Shown here: in pieces, positions 35,918-45,069 of the stretch
Numbering within the stretch: position 1 is the first letter of the stretch
Layout of the letters: each line of letters starts with the position of its first letter
Assembly: GCA_036725345.1 (NCBI GenBank)
Contig: DAIMEJ010000001.1
Coordinates: 186,001 to 250,000 of the forward strand
Length of the DNA stretch: 64,000 bases
Origin: JAPLJU01 sp036725345
GTDB lineage: Bacteria > Desulfobacterota > Syntrophia > Syntrophales > UBA2192
Reading direction: 5' to 3'
Translations under genes and position numbers: made by a program
The notes under the pieces: model-generated
The model's input: only the letters and a program-made list of their open reading frames with translations
Database searches by the model: none
What the model was told of the DNA's origin: nothing

Positions 35918-38900
35918 ATGAAACATCAGGATTTCGTCCACCTCCATGTCCACACGCAGTACAGCCTCCTGGACGGGACGATTCGCCTCCAGGATGTCCT
36001 GAAGAAGGCCCGGGAACTCAGAATGCCCGCCGTGGCCATGACGGATCACGGCAATATTTACGGGGCCGTCGATTTCTACCAGTCGGCCTACCGCCTGGGC
36101 ATCAAACCCATCATCGGATGCGAACTCTACGTCGCCCCCAGGGGCCGGCTCGATAAAAGCACTGAGAGCGCAGGCGAAACGGCCCGCCATCTCATCGTTC
36201 TGGTAAAAAATTTCCAGGGCTATAAAAACCTGATCAAGCTCACGTCCCTGGGATTTCTCGAGGGGTTCTACTACCGGCCCCGGGTCGACAAGGAACTGCT
36301 GACGAAGCACAGCGAGGGGCTCATCGCTTTGAGTGCCTGTCTCCACGGGGAGGTGGCGGATTGCCTCCTCCGGGGGGATGAGGAGAGGGCCGAAAAGGCG
36401 GCGCTGGAGTACAGGGGCATATTCGGCGCGGAGAATTACTATCTGGAGATGATGGAAAACGGCATTCCGGAGCAGCGTCAGGTCAACGAAGCCCTGCTCC
36501 GGCTGTCGGCAAAGCATACCATCCCCGTCGTCGCGACAAACGACTGCCATTATCTGGAACGGGCCGACGCGGAGGCTCATGACGTGCTTTTGTGTATCCA
36601 GACGGGAAAGTCCCTCGAAGACCCGGGACGCATGCGTTTCGCCACCGATCAGTTCTACTTCCGAAGCCCCGAAGAGATGAAAGGCCTCTTCGCTTTCTGC
36701 CCTGCCGCTGTCGAAAACACGGTCTCCATCGCCGAGCGCTGCAATCTCACGATTCCCTTCGATGAGCTGTACCTGCCGCACTATGAAACGGACCCCACGG
36801 TCTCGCTCGACGACCAGTTAAAGACCATGGCGCGCAGGGGTCTGGAAACGAGGTGGTCCGAGATCACTCATGAAAGGTCCGCTGTGGCCCGGGGAGACTA
36901 TGACAGACGGCTCGAGACCGAGCTCGAGATGATCAAATCGACGGGCTTCGCGGGTTATTTCCTGATTGTCTCCGACTTCGTACGTTACGCCAAGGCCCGC
37001 AACATACCCGTGGGGCCGGGCAGAGGTTCCGTGGCCGGGAGCCTCGTCGCCTATGCCGTCGGCATCACCGATATCGATCCGATCCGATACGGCCTTTTCT
37101 TCGAGCGGTTCCTGAACCCGGACCGCAAAAGCATGCCCGATATCGACATCGACTTCTGCCAGGATGGCCGGGATGAGATCATCCGATATGTCACGGAAAA
37201 ATACGGGGCGGACCGCGTCGCGCAGATCATCACCTTCGGGAAGATGCAGGCGAAGGCTGTGGTCCGGGACGTGGGCAGGGCACTGAGTATCTCCTATGGC
37301 GAGGTGGACCGCATCGCCAAGATGATCCCCAACGTACTCAATATCAGCCTCGACGAGGCTGTCAAGATGGAGCCCCGGCTCCAGGAGGAGGCCAAAAAGA
37401 GCGAGAAGGTCCGGAAACTCCTTGCCCTGTCGAAATCCCTGGAAGGTCTCAACCGCCATTCATCGACGCATGCCGCGGGGGTCGTCATCTCAGACAAGCC
37501 GCTGATGGAACGAGTCCCCCTGTGCAAAAGCCCGAAGGATGACGTGGTCACCCAGTTCTCCATGAACGACCTCCAGGCCGTGGGGCTCACGAAATTCGAC
37601 TTCCTGGGTCTCAAAACGCTCACCGTCATCCGGGACACCCTCCGGTTCGTCAAGGAAGGGAAGGGGGCCGACATCGACATCCGGCAGATCCCCCTGGACG
37701 ACCGCAAGACCTACCAGCTCCTTTCCCAAGGAGAGACGGACGGGGTCTTCCAGCTTGAAAGCCGCGGGATGAAGGAAATCCTCGTGAGCATGAAACCCGA
37801 CTGCATCGAGGACGTGATCGCCCTCATCGCCCTCTACCGGCCCGGTCCCCTGAAGAGCGGCATGGTGCAGGAGTACATCTCGCGAAAACAGGGAAAGACC
37901 AAAATCACCTACGAGGTTCCCCGGCTGGAGGGCATCCTGAAGGAGACCTACGGCGTCATCGTCTACCAGGAACAGGTCATGCAGATTGCGAGCGTCCTCG
38001 CCAACTACACGATGGGAGAGGCCGACACCTTTCGGAAGGCGATGAGCAAAAAGAATCCCGCCGAGATGGAGAAGGAGAAGCCGAAATTCATCGCCGGGGC
38101 GAAGAAAAACAGGATCCCCGAAGCCAAGGCGAAAAAGATCTTCGAGCAGATGGAGACCTTCGCAGGTTACGGTTTCAACAAATCCCACAGCACGGCTTAC
38201 GCCATGATCTCCTACCAGACGGCCTTCCTGAAGGCCCATTACCCCAGCGAGTTCATGTCGGCCCTGCTCACCAGCGAAAAAAGCAACCGGGACAAGGTCA
38301 TCAAGTACATCAGCGTCTGCAAGGACATGGGGATCAACGTGCTTCCGCCGGACATCAACGAGTCCATGACGGACTTCAGCGTCGCCGGCGAAAACATCCG
38401 GTTCGGGCTTGCCGCCGTCAAAAACGTCGGGGAGAGCGCCGTCGATTCCATCATCGAATCCCGGACGAAGGACGGGCGGTTCAAGACCTTCTACGACTTC
38501 TGCACCCGGGTGGATCTGCGGAAGATCAACAAGCGGGTCGTCGAGAGCCTGATCAAGTGCGGGGCCTTCGACCTCATGAAATACCGGCGGCGACCGCTCA
38601 TGGAAGGTTACGAGAAAATCATCGAAATGACTGCGCGGGGACAGAGGGCAGGGGGCCGCAACCAGGTTCACCTTTTCGAAGTGACCGATGAGGACCATGA
38701 ACGCAGGGACGAAAGACTGGAGGGGGAATTGATCCCGGGGGTGCCGGAGTGGGACCACCAGGAACTCCTGCTGCACGAAAAGGAAACGCTGGGCTTTTAC
38801 ATCACGGGACATCCGCTTCTCCGGTACGCCGACAAACTCTACCGTGTCGTCGAAGCCGACTCCGAGTCGATCCTGGAGCGGAAGGACAGGGAGACCACCT

Positions 38901-39388
38901 CTTTCGCCGGTATCGTGAGCGCCCGCCGGGAGGTGACGACGAAGCGGAAAGACATCATGGCATACCTGACCATCGAAGACATGAAGGGCTCCATCGGCGC
39001 CATCGCCTTTGCCGAGGTCTACCGCACCTACATGGACCTTCTAAAGGGCGAGGCCCCGCTGTACCTGAAGGGGACACTGGACGTGGGCGAAGACAGTACG
39101 AAGGTCATCCTCACGGAGGTGAAGCTGCTGTCGGAGGTCCTGGAGATGCCCTATCACGCTGTTCACTTTCACGTCGACGCAACCCTCAAGGGAACCGGGG
39201 ATATCGAGGCCCTTCGCGGGGTCCTCAACCGGCACAAGGGCCGCTTCGACGGCTATCTGCACATTGTGCTTTCGGACCGGAGCGAAACGGTTGTCTACCT
39301 GGGTGACAGTCTGAAACTTGATATCTCCGAGGGGATCAAGAAGGATGCAGATGCCATCCTGGGGCATGGATCGACAAAATTCGTTTAA
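35918..39388 (+). CDS. dnaE: DNA polymerase III alpha subunit
   Basis: Replicative polymerase. The 1156 residues include the N-terminal PHP domain (FVHLHVHTQYSLLDG, MTDHGNIYGAV), the C-family polymerase core with the catalytic aspartates in MPDIDIDFCQDGRDE, the PGRGSVAGSLVAY and YRPGPLKSGM motifs, a helix-hairpin-helix region, and a C-terminal OB-fold (near TTSFAGIVSARREVT). The PHP metal residues (HVH, DH) are retained. It follows guaB closely and probably shares its transcript. Confidence 0.97.
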   Translation: MKHQDFVHLHVHTQYSLLDGTIRLQDVLKKARELRMPAVAMTDHGNIYGAVDFYQSAYRLGIKPIIGCELYVAPRGRLDKSTESAGETARHLIVLVKNFQGYKNLIKLTSLGFLEGFYYRPRVDKELLTKHSEGLIALSACLHGEVADCLLRGDEERAEKAALEYRGIFGAENYYLEMMENGIPEQRQVNEALLRLSAKHTIPVVATNDCHYLERADAEAHDVLLCIQTGKSLEDPGRMRFATDQFYFRSPEEMKGLFAFCPAAVENTVSIAERCNLTIPFDELYLPHYETDPTVSLDDQLKTMARRGLETRWSEITHERSAVARGDYDRRLETELEMIKSTGFAGYFLIVSDFVRYAKARNIPVGPGRGSVAGSLVAYAVGITDIDPIRYGLFFERFLNPDRKSMPDIDIDFCQDGRDEIIRYVTEKYGADRVAQIITFGKMQAKAVVRDVGRALSISYGEVDRIAKMIPNVLNISLDEAVKMEPRLQEEAKKSEKVRKLLALSKSLEGLNRHSSTHAAGVVISDKPLMERVPLCKSPKDDVVTQFSMNDLQAVGLTKFDFLGLKTLTVIRDTLRFVKEGKGADIDIRQIPLDDRKTYQLLSQGETDGVFQLESRGMKEILVSMKPDCIEDVIALIALYRPGPLKSGMVQEYISRKQGKTKITYEVPRLEGILKETYGVIVYQEQVMQIASVLANYTMGEADTFRKAMSKKNPAEMEKEKPKFIAGAKKNRIPEAKAKKIFEQMETFAGYGFNKSHSTAYAMISYQTAFLKAHYPSEFMSALLTSEKSNRDKVIKYISVCKDMGINVLPPDINESMTDFSVAGENIRFGLAAVKNVGESAVDSIIESRTKDGRFKTFYDFCTRVDLRKINKRVVESLIKCGAFDLMKYRRRPLMEGYEKIIEMTARGQRAGGRNQVHLFEVTDEDHERRDERLEGELIPGVPEWDHQELLLHEKETLGFYITGHPLLRYADKLYRVVEADSESILERKDRETTSFAGIVSARREVTTKRKDIMAYLTIEDMKGSIGAIAFAEVYRTYMDLLKGEAPLYLKGTLDVGEDSTKVILTEVKLLSEVLEMPYHAVHFHVDATLKGTGDIEALRGVLNRHKGRFDGYLHIVLSDRSETVVYLGDSLKLDISEGIKKDADAILGHGSTKFV

Positions 39389-39429
39389 ATACATATAGTT
39401 ATTAAGTTTAAATGAAGTTGTGTTGGTAA

Positions 39430-40164
39430 ATGTCTCATCTGATATATAAGGAAAAGAACTACAGGACACTGATTAAAGATGACTTTTTGAAATCCTACCA
39501 GGTTAAGGTCTCTGAAACGGACCTTCTCATCCGGACCCATTCAGATCTTTCAGATATTGCATTAGCATCTGTAATTAAACACCGCAACTATATTGAAGAA
39601 TACATAAAAAAAAGAGCTGAATTTTCATCGTCTCTGGTTCCGATCGCCGACGACGCAAATGCGCCTTTCATCGTTCGTGATATGCTGAGGTATTCAAAGT
39701 TGACAGGAGTCGGCCCCATGGCATCCGTTGCCGGCGCGTTGGCGGAGTTCGTCGGCCGGGATCTTTTGAAACATTCTGAAGATGTAATCGTCGAGAACGG
39801 CGGAGACGTATATATAAGGTGTACGAAGGAGACCAGGATAGGCATCTACGCAGCGGAGTCGCCGTTGAGCCTGAAGCTGGCCATAAGGGTATCGTCGGCG
39901 GAGACGCCCCTGGGAGTGTGCACGTCGTCTGCTACTATCGGTCATTCACTCAGTTTCGGGATGGCGGACGCGGTGTGCGTGACATCGAAGTCCGCCGTAC
40001 TGGCCGACGCGGCAGCAACCAGAATCGGAAATAGAGTCAAGAAGAAAGACGATATAAAAGCCGCCATTGAGGAGGGGCTGAAGATACCGGGTGTCCGCGG
40101 AGTCCTCGTTATCGTCGGCGATACGATGGGGGCGGCAGGCGATATCGAACTGGCCGGAGAATAA
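39430..40164 (+). CDS. UPF0280 family protein
   Basis: A 244-residue soluble protein of the UPF0280/COG2122 family, related in fold to ApbE. Typical pieces are GVGPMASVAGALAEFVG, VENGGDVYIR and GTRIGIYA-type strand (here RIGIYAAE), and ATIGHSLSFGMADAVCV. The family occurs mainly in methanogens and anaerobic bacteria; its function is unknown. The gene is flanked by short AT-rich spacers and has no strong SD. It begins 41 bases after dnaE. Confidence 0.85.
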   Translation: MSHLIYKEKNYRTLIKDDFLKSYQVKVSETDLLIRTHSDLSDIALASVIKHRNYIEEYIKKRAEFSSSLVPIADDANAPFIVRDMLRYSKLTGVGPMASVAGALAEFVGRDLLKHSEDVIVENGGDVYIRCTKETRIGIYAAESPLSLKLAIRVSSAETPLGVCTSSATIGHSLSFGMADAVCVTSKSAVLADAAATRIGNRVKKKDDIKAAIEEGLKIPGVRGVLVIVGDTMGAAGDIELAGE

Positions 40165-40300
40165 AAGTCAGATAATATAAGTTTACATAACATATCTTAT
40201 CAGACGTTAATTGAATTTGAAGACCAGGCTTTGGTTTCTGTTTGCTCATCCCGGATCTTTTGCTTGCTTAGACTTCTTCGGCGGGCTTTGACTTGAAAAG

Positions 40301-41260
40301 TTACAATCCTTCTTCCGAGAGCTTCCTGATGAGTGCGGCCTGTTTCTCGCTGACCTTCTTCGGCACGTTCACAACGATTTTGACGTAGAGATCCCCTTTC
40401 CCTTCGCCCTTCATGTGCTTGACGCCGAAGCCCTTCATGCGGATTTTCGTGTTGTTCTGCGTTCCGGGGGGAACCTTGATCCGCTTCACGGGCCCTTCCA
40501 GCGTCTCCACGTCTATCACCGTCCCGAGAACGGCTTTTGAATAAGGGATCGCTTTTTCTATCATCAAATCATCACCTTCACGCGAAAACACGTGATGCGG
40601 AATGACCTGTATGTTCAGAAACAGATCGCCCGGCATTCCGCCGGACGGCTCCTGGAGGCCTTTTCCCGGAATTCTCAATTTCTTTCCCGTTGATATGCCG
40701 GCCGGGATCTTGACTTTAATTTCCTCATGCATTCGGCCCTTTTTGATCGAAATCTTCTTCTCGGCGCCTGACGCCGATTCCTCTAATGATATCGATAAGT
40801 TATATTCTATGTCCTGACCCTGTTGAGGCGGGGCTTCCCTGTAGCCGTAGGTCTGCCGGTCACGGAACATTTCGCCGAACGCATCCGGGCCGCCTCTATG
40901 CTGCCTGAAAGTGGTTCTCCGTCCGGGACCACCGCCGAACCAGGTGAACTCCCCGCCCAGGCCCCCGAAGCCGAAGCCACGCAATATCTCGTTCAGGTCG
41001 AAGTCCCGGAAAATGTCTTCCTGCGTGTATTTCTGGCGGAAGGCGTCGGAGCCGAAACTGTCGTACTGCTTCCTCTTCTCGGTGTCGCTCAAGACCGCGT
41101 AAGCTTCGCTTATCTTCTTGAATTTTTCTTCGGCACCCTTCTTGTCCGAGGGATTCCTGTCTGGGTGGTACTTGAGGGCAAGCCTGCGGTAGGCCTTCTT
41201 GATGTCATCCGTCGATGCGCTCTTGTCGACACCGAGTGCTTTGTAGTAATCGTCATTCAT
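40301..41260 (-). CDS. J-domain co-chaperone, CbpA-like
   Basis: A 319-residue DnaJ-class protein without the CXXCXGXG zinc fingers, hence the DjlA/CbpA (type II) layout. The J domain occupies residues 3-68 (DYYKALGVDKSASTDDIKKA) with the essential HPD in LKYHPDRN. A Gly/Phe-rich linker follows (GFGFGGLGGEF, PGRRTTFRQHRGG), then the two beta-sandwich substrate domains with YNLSISLEES and GDLFLNIQVIPH. It would stimulate DnaK and hold unfolded proteins. It stands alone between converging UPF0280 and the ior operon; no heat-shock promoter element was found. Confidence 0.92.
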   Translation of the reverse strand: MNDDYYKALGVDKSASTDDIKKAYRRLALKYHPDRNPSDKKGAEEKFKKISEAYAVLSDTEKRKQYDSFGSDAFRQKYTQEDIFRDFDLNEILRGFGFGGLGGEFTWFGGGPGRRTTFRQHRGGPDAFGEMFRDRQTYGYREAPPQQGQDIEYNLSISLEESASGAEKKISIKKGRMHEEIKVKIPAGISTGKKLRIPGKGLQEPSGGMPGDLFLNIQVIPHHVFSREGDDLMIEKAIPYSKAVLGTVIDVETLEGPVKRIKVPPGTQNNTKIRMKGFGVKHMKGEGKGDLYVKIVVNVPKKVSEKQAALIRKLSEEGL

Positions 41261-41520
41261 AATAAGTTATTTCAAGAAAAGTATGTAACTTATTGATTAT
41301 AAATTAGTTATCTAATGCAAAAAATTATATGAAGTCGCGCTTCCCTGACCTCCCCTGCCCCGCTGTTGAAAAACGCCGGTTCCGCTGAGGCTCTGTGTGT
41401 TTCACCTATATAATTTATACATCGATGCCTGAAACTGTAAAGGGTAAAACGCCCTCTCCCGGTCGCGTGCGTGAAAGGAGCCTTTGCCGGCTGTCATCAT
41501 CATTTCCTGTTTTTAATTTC
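41261..41520. other. Intergenic region upstream of the J-domain gene
   Basis: 260 bases, AT-rich on the J-domain side and GC-rich on the iorB side. No gene, CIRCE element or clear promoter was identified. Confidence 0.5.
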
Positions 41521-42105
41521 TCAGGTCGTTTCTCTTCCGAGATCGAAGGCCTTCAGGTTGGCGGGGACGAGTTTCTCGGAAAATTCCTCAGCGATGACGT
41601 TTTTCCAGTCGTCCGGAGAGACTTCGGGGAGGTACCGGGAAAGGGCCCCGAGCATCACGGTGCTCACCGCGCGGGCATTGCCTGCCTTCCGGGCAAGGGC
41701 CGGGGCATGGATGACCAGGACATCCTTGAACTGCCGACGCACAACCTCTGCGGCATCGACGGGATAGGCGGCATCGCCCAGGTTCACCGAAGGGGGATAG
41801 ATTTCCTCCTCGTTGATGAGGACCTTACCGCCGGCCTTCAGGAAGTTGAGGTATCGCAGGGTTTCGAGTTTTTCGAAGGCGACGAGAATGTCCACATCGC
41901 CCTCTTTGGCTATGGGCGAATAGATTTTCCTGCCGTAACGGACGTGGCTGGTTACGCATCCGCCCCGCTGGGCCATGCCGTGAACCTCGCTTTTCTTCAC
42001 ATCCAGCCCGGCCCTCATCATCACCTTGCCGATGATGTCGCTCGCGAGAAGAACGCCCTGCCCGCCCACACCGGCGAGCAGCAGACTGGTCACAGGCTCT
42101 TTCAT
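41521..42105 (-). CDS. iorB: Indolepyruvate:ferredoxin oxidoreductase beta subunit
   Basis: Gamma-type subunit of the aryl-pyruvate ferredoxin oxidoreductase. The 194 residues begin MKEPVTSLLLAGVGGQGVLLA, the conserved nucleotide-like loop of 2-oxoacid oxidoreductase gamma chains, and contain SEVHGMAQRGGCVTSHVR. A longer frame begins at 42165 but would overlap iorA by about 60 bases; the ATG at 42105 overlaps the iorA stop by four bases (ATGA), the usual coupling. It ends the operon that starts with hom. Confidence 0.92.
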   Translation of the reverse strand: MKEPVTSLLLAGVGGQGVLLASDIIGKVMMRAGLDVKKSEVHGMAQRGGCVTSHVRYGRKIYSPIAKEGDVDILVAFEKLETLRYLNFLKAGGKVLINEEEIYPPSVNLGDAAYPVDAAEVVRRQFKDVLVIHAPALARKAGNARAVSTVMLGALSRYLPEVSPDDWKNVIAEEFSEKLVPANLKAFDLGRETT

Positions 42106-43913
42106 GACGGACCTCCGGCGGGTTTGATGGCGTCGGCCCTGCAAACCTGGAAACAGAGACTGCACTGGACGCAGAGGGTTTTGTCAATCGATGCAAATCC
42201 TTTTCGCTTCTTGCCTGTAAGGGGTACCACACCCTCCTCCGTTTTCCATGAAATGGCCGGGCAACCCAGTCCCAGGCAAAGCTGGCAGCCCGTACATGCG
42301 TCGGTGTCGACTGTGAAAGGTCTGACAGTCTTGAGGCGTTCGCGCTGCAAAAAGATGCAGGGACCCCGGGAAATGACAACGGAGGGGCCATCCTTCGCCA
42401 GTTCCTCCTTCAAAACCGACGTCGTCTTTTTGAGGTTCAGGGGGTGGATGACACGGACGCTTTCGATACCGAGGACTTTTGCGAGGGCCGCGAAGTCGAG
42501 TTCCTTCGTCTTTTCGCCCTGCAGGGTCGTCCCCGTGGACGGGTGGTCCTGCATCCCCGTCATGGCCGTCGTGCGGTTATCAGCGATGATGATGACGGCA
42601 TCGCTTTTATTGTAGGCCATGTTGAGAAGCGGCGTGATGCCGGAGTGGATGAAGGTCGAATCGCCGATGACACCGACGATTTTCCCTTTCCCTTTCTCCC
42701 TCAGGGCCTTGCTCATCCCGTGAGCCATGCCGATGCTGGCACCCATGCAGATGCAGGTGTGCAGTCCCTGCAGGGGTTTCATGAAGGAAAGGGTGTAGCA
42801 GCCGATATCACCCGTTACAAAAGCCTTGGTTTTTCCCAGCGCATAGAAAAGGCCCCTGTGCGGGCATCCCGGGCAGAGGTTGGGCGGCCTCGGCGGTATG
42901 GCCGCCGGCGCTTTCTTCCCTTTCTGAAGTGCCTGGATTCCCACTTCGATGACTCCAGGATCGAATTCGCCTGTGTAGGGAAAGACCTTTTTGCCCGTGA
43001 CGGTGATGCCCATCGCGCGCACCTGCTCCTCGATGAAGGGATCCAGTTCCTCAACGACGTAGAGCTCTTTTACCTTCGATGCGAAGGTCCTGATCATCTT
43101 TTCAGGGAGTGGATGCACCATACCGAGCTTGAGATAGGAGTAGTCGGGGAAAACATCCTTGGCGTAATTGTAGGCCATCCCGGCGGTGATGATCCCGACA
43201 TCGGCGCTCCCCATCTCCATCCGGTTCTCGGGAAAGGTCTCGGCCCATTCCTTCAGTTGTGCCATCCGCTTCTCAACGGCCACCCGCCGGACACGGGCGT
43301 TGGCGGGAACCATGACGTATTTCGCCGGTTCGAACTTGATGGAGCGCCGGTCCCCGCCCCCCGAGGGTTCCCCGATCTTGACGACGGATTTCGAGTGCGA
43401 AACGCGGGTGGTCGTCCTGAGGAAGACGGGGGTATCGAACTTCTCGCTCAAGTCCATGGCGAGTTTGATGAACGTCTTGGCCTCCTGGCTGTCGGCGGGC
43501 TCCAGCATCGGGATCTTGGCGAATTTCGCGTAGTTCCGGTTGTCCTGCTCGTTCTGCGAGCTGTGCAGGGAGGGGTCGTCGGCCGTGACGATTACCAGGG
43601 CGCCGTTCATCCCCGTGTAGCTCACGGTGAAGAGGGGATCCGCCGCCACGTTGACGCCGACGTGTTTCATAACCGCCATGGCCTTCACGCCGGCGAGGGC
43701 CGCCCCGATGGCGACTTCGAGGGCGACTTTCTCGTTCGGCGACCACTCGGCATAAACACCCTCGTAGCGCGAAAAGGCCTCCATGATTTCCGTGCTGGGT
43801 GTCCCGGGATACCCCGCCGCGAAGGTCACCCCGTGCTCGAAGGCCCCCCGGGCAATCGCCTCATTGCCCGACATCAACTGCTGCTGCATGCCTTTTGTCT
43901 CCTGCTTTTTCAT
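42102..43913 (-). CDS. iorA: Indolepyruvate:ferredoxin oxidoreductase alpha subunit
   Basis: Thiamine-diphosphate enzyme that oxidatively decarboxylates aryl pyruvates (indole-, phenyl-, hydroxyphenylpyruvate) to aryl-acetyl-CoA and reduces ferredoxin; oxygen-sensitive. The 603 residues have the pyrimidine domain (GYPGTPSTEIMEAFSRY), the C-terminal TPP-binding domain (GDIGCYTLSF, VIGDSTFIHSGITPLLN) and two 4Fe-4S sets (CTGCQLCLGLGCP and CVQCSLCFQVC). It would process ketoacids from aromatic amino acids. The start overlaps the end of the TPR gene by four bases. Confidence 0.95.
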   Translation of the reverse strand: MKKQETKGMQQQLMSGNEAIARGAFEHGVTFAAGYPGTPSTEIMEAFSRYEGVYAEWSPNEKVALEVAIGAALAGVKAMAVMKHVGVNVAADPLFTVSYTGMNGALVIVTADDPSLHSSQNEQDNRNYAKFAKIPMLEPADSQEAKTFIKLAMDLSEKFDTPVFLRTTTRVSHSKSVVKIGEPSGGGDRRSIKFEPAKYVMVPANARVRRVAVEKRMAQLKEWAETFPENRMEMGSADVGIITAGMAYNYAKDVFPDYSYLKLGMVHPLPEKMIRTFASKVKELYVVEELDPFIEEQVRAMGITVTGKKVFPYTGEFDPGVIEVGIQALQKGKKAPAAIPPRPPNLCPGCPHRGLFYALGKTKAFVTGDIGCYTLSFMKPLQGLHTCICMGASIGMAHGMSKALREKGKGKIVGVIGDSTFIHSGITPLLNMAYNKSDAVIIIADNRTTAMTGMQDHPSTGTTLQGEKTKELDFAALAKVLGIESVRVIHPLNLKKTTSVLKEELAKDGPSVVISRGPCIFLQRERLKTVRPFTVDTDACTGCQLCLGLGCPAISWKTEEGVVPLTGKKRKGFASIDKTLCVQCSLCFQVCRADAIKPAGGPS

Positions 43914-44602
43914 ACACTGAGGGTAGCGATTTTTCTCTTGATGAAGGCCGCCATCGAGGGATCGCTGATTTTTTCCAGGGCTTTCTGGTAGAACTCCAGC
44001 GCCTTCCCCGGGTTTTTCATCTCTTCGTAGACACGCGCCATGTTGCCGTAGCTGACCCCCGTGAGAAGCCCGCCGGCGTCCTTCTGGACGGCCTTTTCGA
44101 AAGCCGCTAGGGCCTTTTCGTATTCCTGTTTCGCTTCATGGCAGTAGCCCAGGCCCGTGTAGGCGAAGGGCGTCAGCACGTGGTTCCGGCTCGCCCTGTC
44201 CAGGAAGGCTTCGAAAGAAGACCGTGATTTGTCGTAGTCGCCCATCCGGTAATAGAGGTTCCCCAGCATGTAATGGGCGTTGGCCGCGGCGGAAGTCCGC
44301 GGGTATGTTTTGATCACCTCCTCGTAGGCCGTCAGAACCGGCGTGACGGCCTCCCGGCCGGCGTAGAGGTTGGGCGTGGCATACTGGAGTTCATAGGCCT
44401 TCAGGTACAGCTTTTCCGCCTGCGCTTCCACGTGGCGCGAGTAAAAAAAGAATCCCGTTGCCAAAACGATGAGGCCCGCGAGAAGCCCCGCCCCGATGTA
44501 AAACTTCTTCCTGTGCTCGTCGAGGTAGCCGTAGATCCGCTCCATGAATTCATAGAACGGGTCGGGCTTCTCGATGTCTTTTTTTGTGACCTTGGCGGAC
44601 AT
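43910..44602 (-). CDS. TPR protein with N-terminal membrane anchor (YfgM-like)
   Basis: A 230-residue protein. A 38-residue cytosolic start is followed by one membrane helix (about residues 40-60, FYIGAGLLAGLIVLATGFFFY) and then five or so tetratricopeptide repeats (for example AAANAHYMLGNLYYRMGDYD and FAYTGLGYCHEAKQEYEKAL). This matches the periplasmic YfgM-like ancillary translocon/chaperone layout. The ATG at 44602 is preferred because AGGGGTGA lies just upstream; an in-frame start 7 codons earlier lacks one. The stop overlaps iorA, but a functional tie to IorAB is not implied. Confidence 0.8.
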   Translation of the reverse strand: MSAKVTKKDIEKPDPFYEFMERIYGYLDEHRKKFYIGAGLLAGLIVLATGFFFYSRHVEAQAEKLYLKAYELQYATPNLYAGREAVTPVLTAYEEVIKTYPRTSAAANAHYMLGNLYYRMGDYDKSRSSFEAFLDRASRNHVLTPFAYTGLGYCHEAKQEYEKALAAFEKAVQKDAGGLLTGVSYGNMARVYEEMKNPGKALEFYQKALEKISDPSMAAFIKRKIATLSV

Positions 44603-44643
44603 ACCATCACCCCTGAAATGCATTTAAAGCAATTTGATTCGGC

Positions 44644-45069
44644 TCAAGACTTCAACGGAGAGGACAGAAGGGTGCTTATCTTGTCTGCAATGGCCCGGGG
44701 CGGCCGGACAATTTTCCCCTCGCGGTTGAGGAAGGCATGGATCGTCGATCCCTCGACCAGGCAGCTCTCTCTTTTTTCATCCCATATCTCGTAATCGAAC
44801 TTGATACTGGCTCTCCTGAAGTAGTTGATGCTTGTCTCAATGCGGATGACGTCGTCGTATCTCGCCGGTTTCAAATAATGGCAGTAGAGTTCCGTCAGCG
44901 GCAGGTAATAGCCTTCCGATTCGAGTTCACGGTACACGATACCCTGCTCCCGGAGGAGTTCCGTTCTGCCGATCTCGAACCACCGGATGTAGTTGGTATG
45001 ATAGACGACGCCCATGGCGTCTGTATCCGCATAGATGACCCTGACTTTAACGACGGCGTTTGCTGTCAA
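44644..45069 (-). CDS. Acyl-CoA thioesterase, YbgC/4HBT family
   Basis: A 141-residue hot-dog fold thioesterase. The signature is RVIYADTDAMGVVYHTNYIRWFE, in which the Asp before AMG is the catalytic residue of the 4-hydroxybenzoyl-CoA/YbgC clade. It starts at TTG; the GGAGAGGG site 4 bases upstream supports this unusual start, and no ATG/GTG is available before the catalytic motif. It overlaps the preceding phosphoglycerate-mutase-like gene by 23 bases. The acyl-CoA substrate is unknown; YbgC proteins act on short-chain or aromatic acyl-CoAs or on ACP-linked groups. Confidence 0.87.
   Translation of the reverse strand: MTANAVVKVRVIYADTDAMGVVYHTNYIRWFEIGRTELLREQGIVYRELESEGYYLPLTELYCHYLKPARYDDVIRIETSINYFRRASIKFDYEIWDEKRESCLVEGSTIHAFLNREGKIVRPPRAIADKISTLLSSPLKS

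Noticed and set aside
41261..41400. Possible heat-shock control (CIRCE or sigma-32) before the J-domain gene
   Set aside because: A CTTGAAA-like word exists but no CCCCAT partner, and no CIRCE inverted repeat.
42106..42165. Longer iorB start at 42165
   Set aside because: It would overlap iorA by about 60 bases and adds residues unlike the family; the ATGA-overlap start at 42105 is better.
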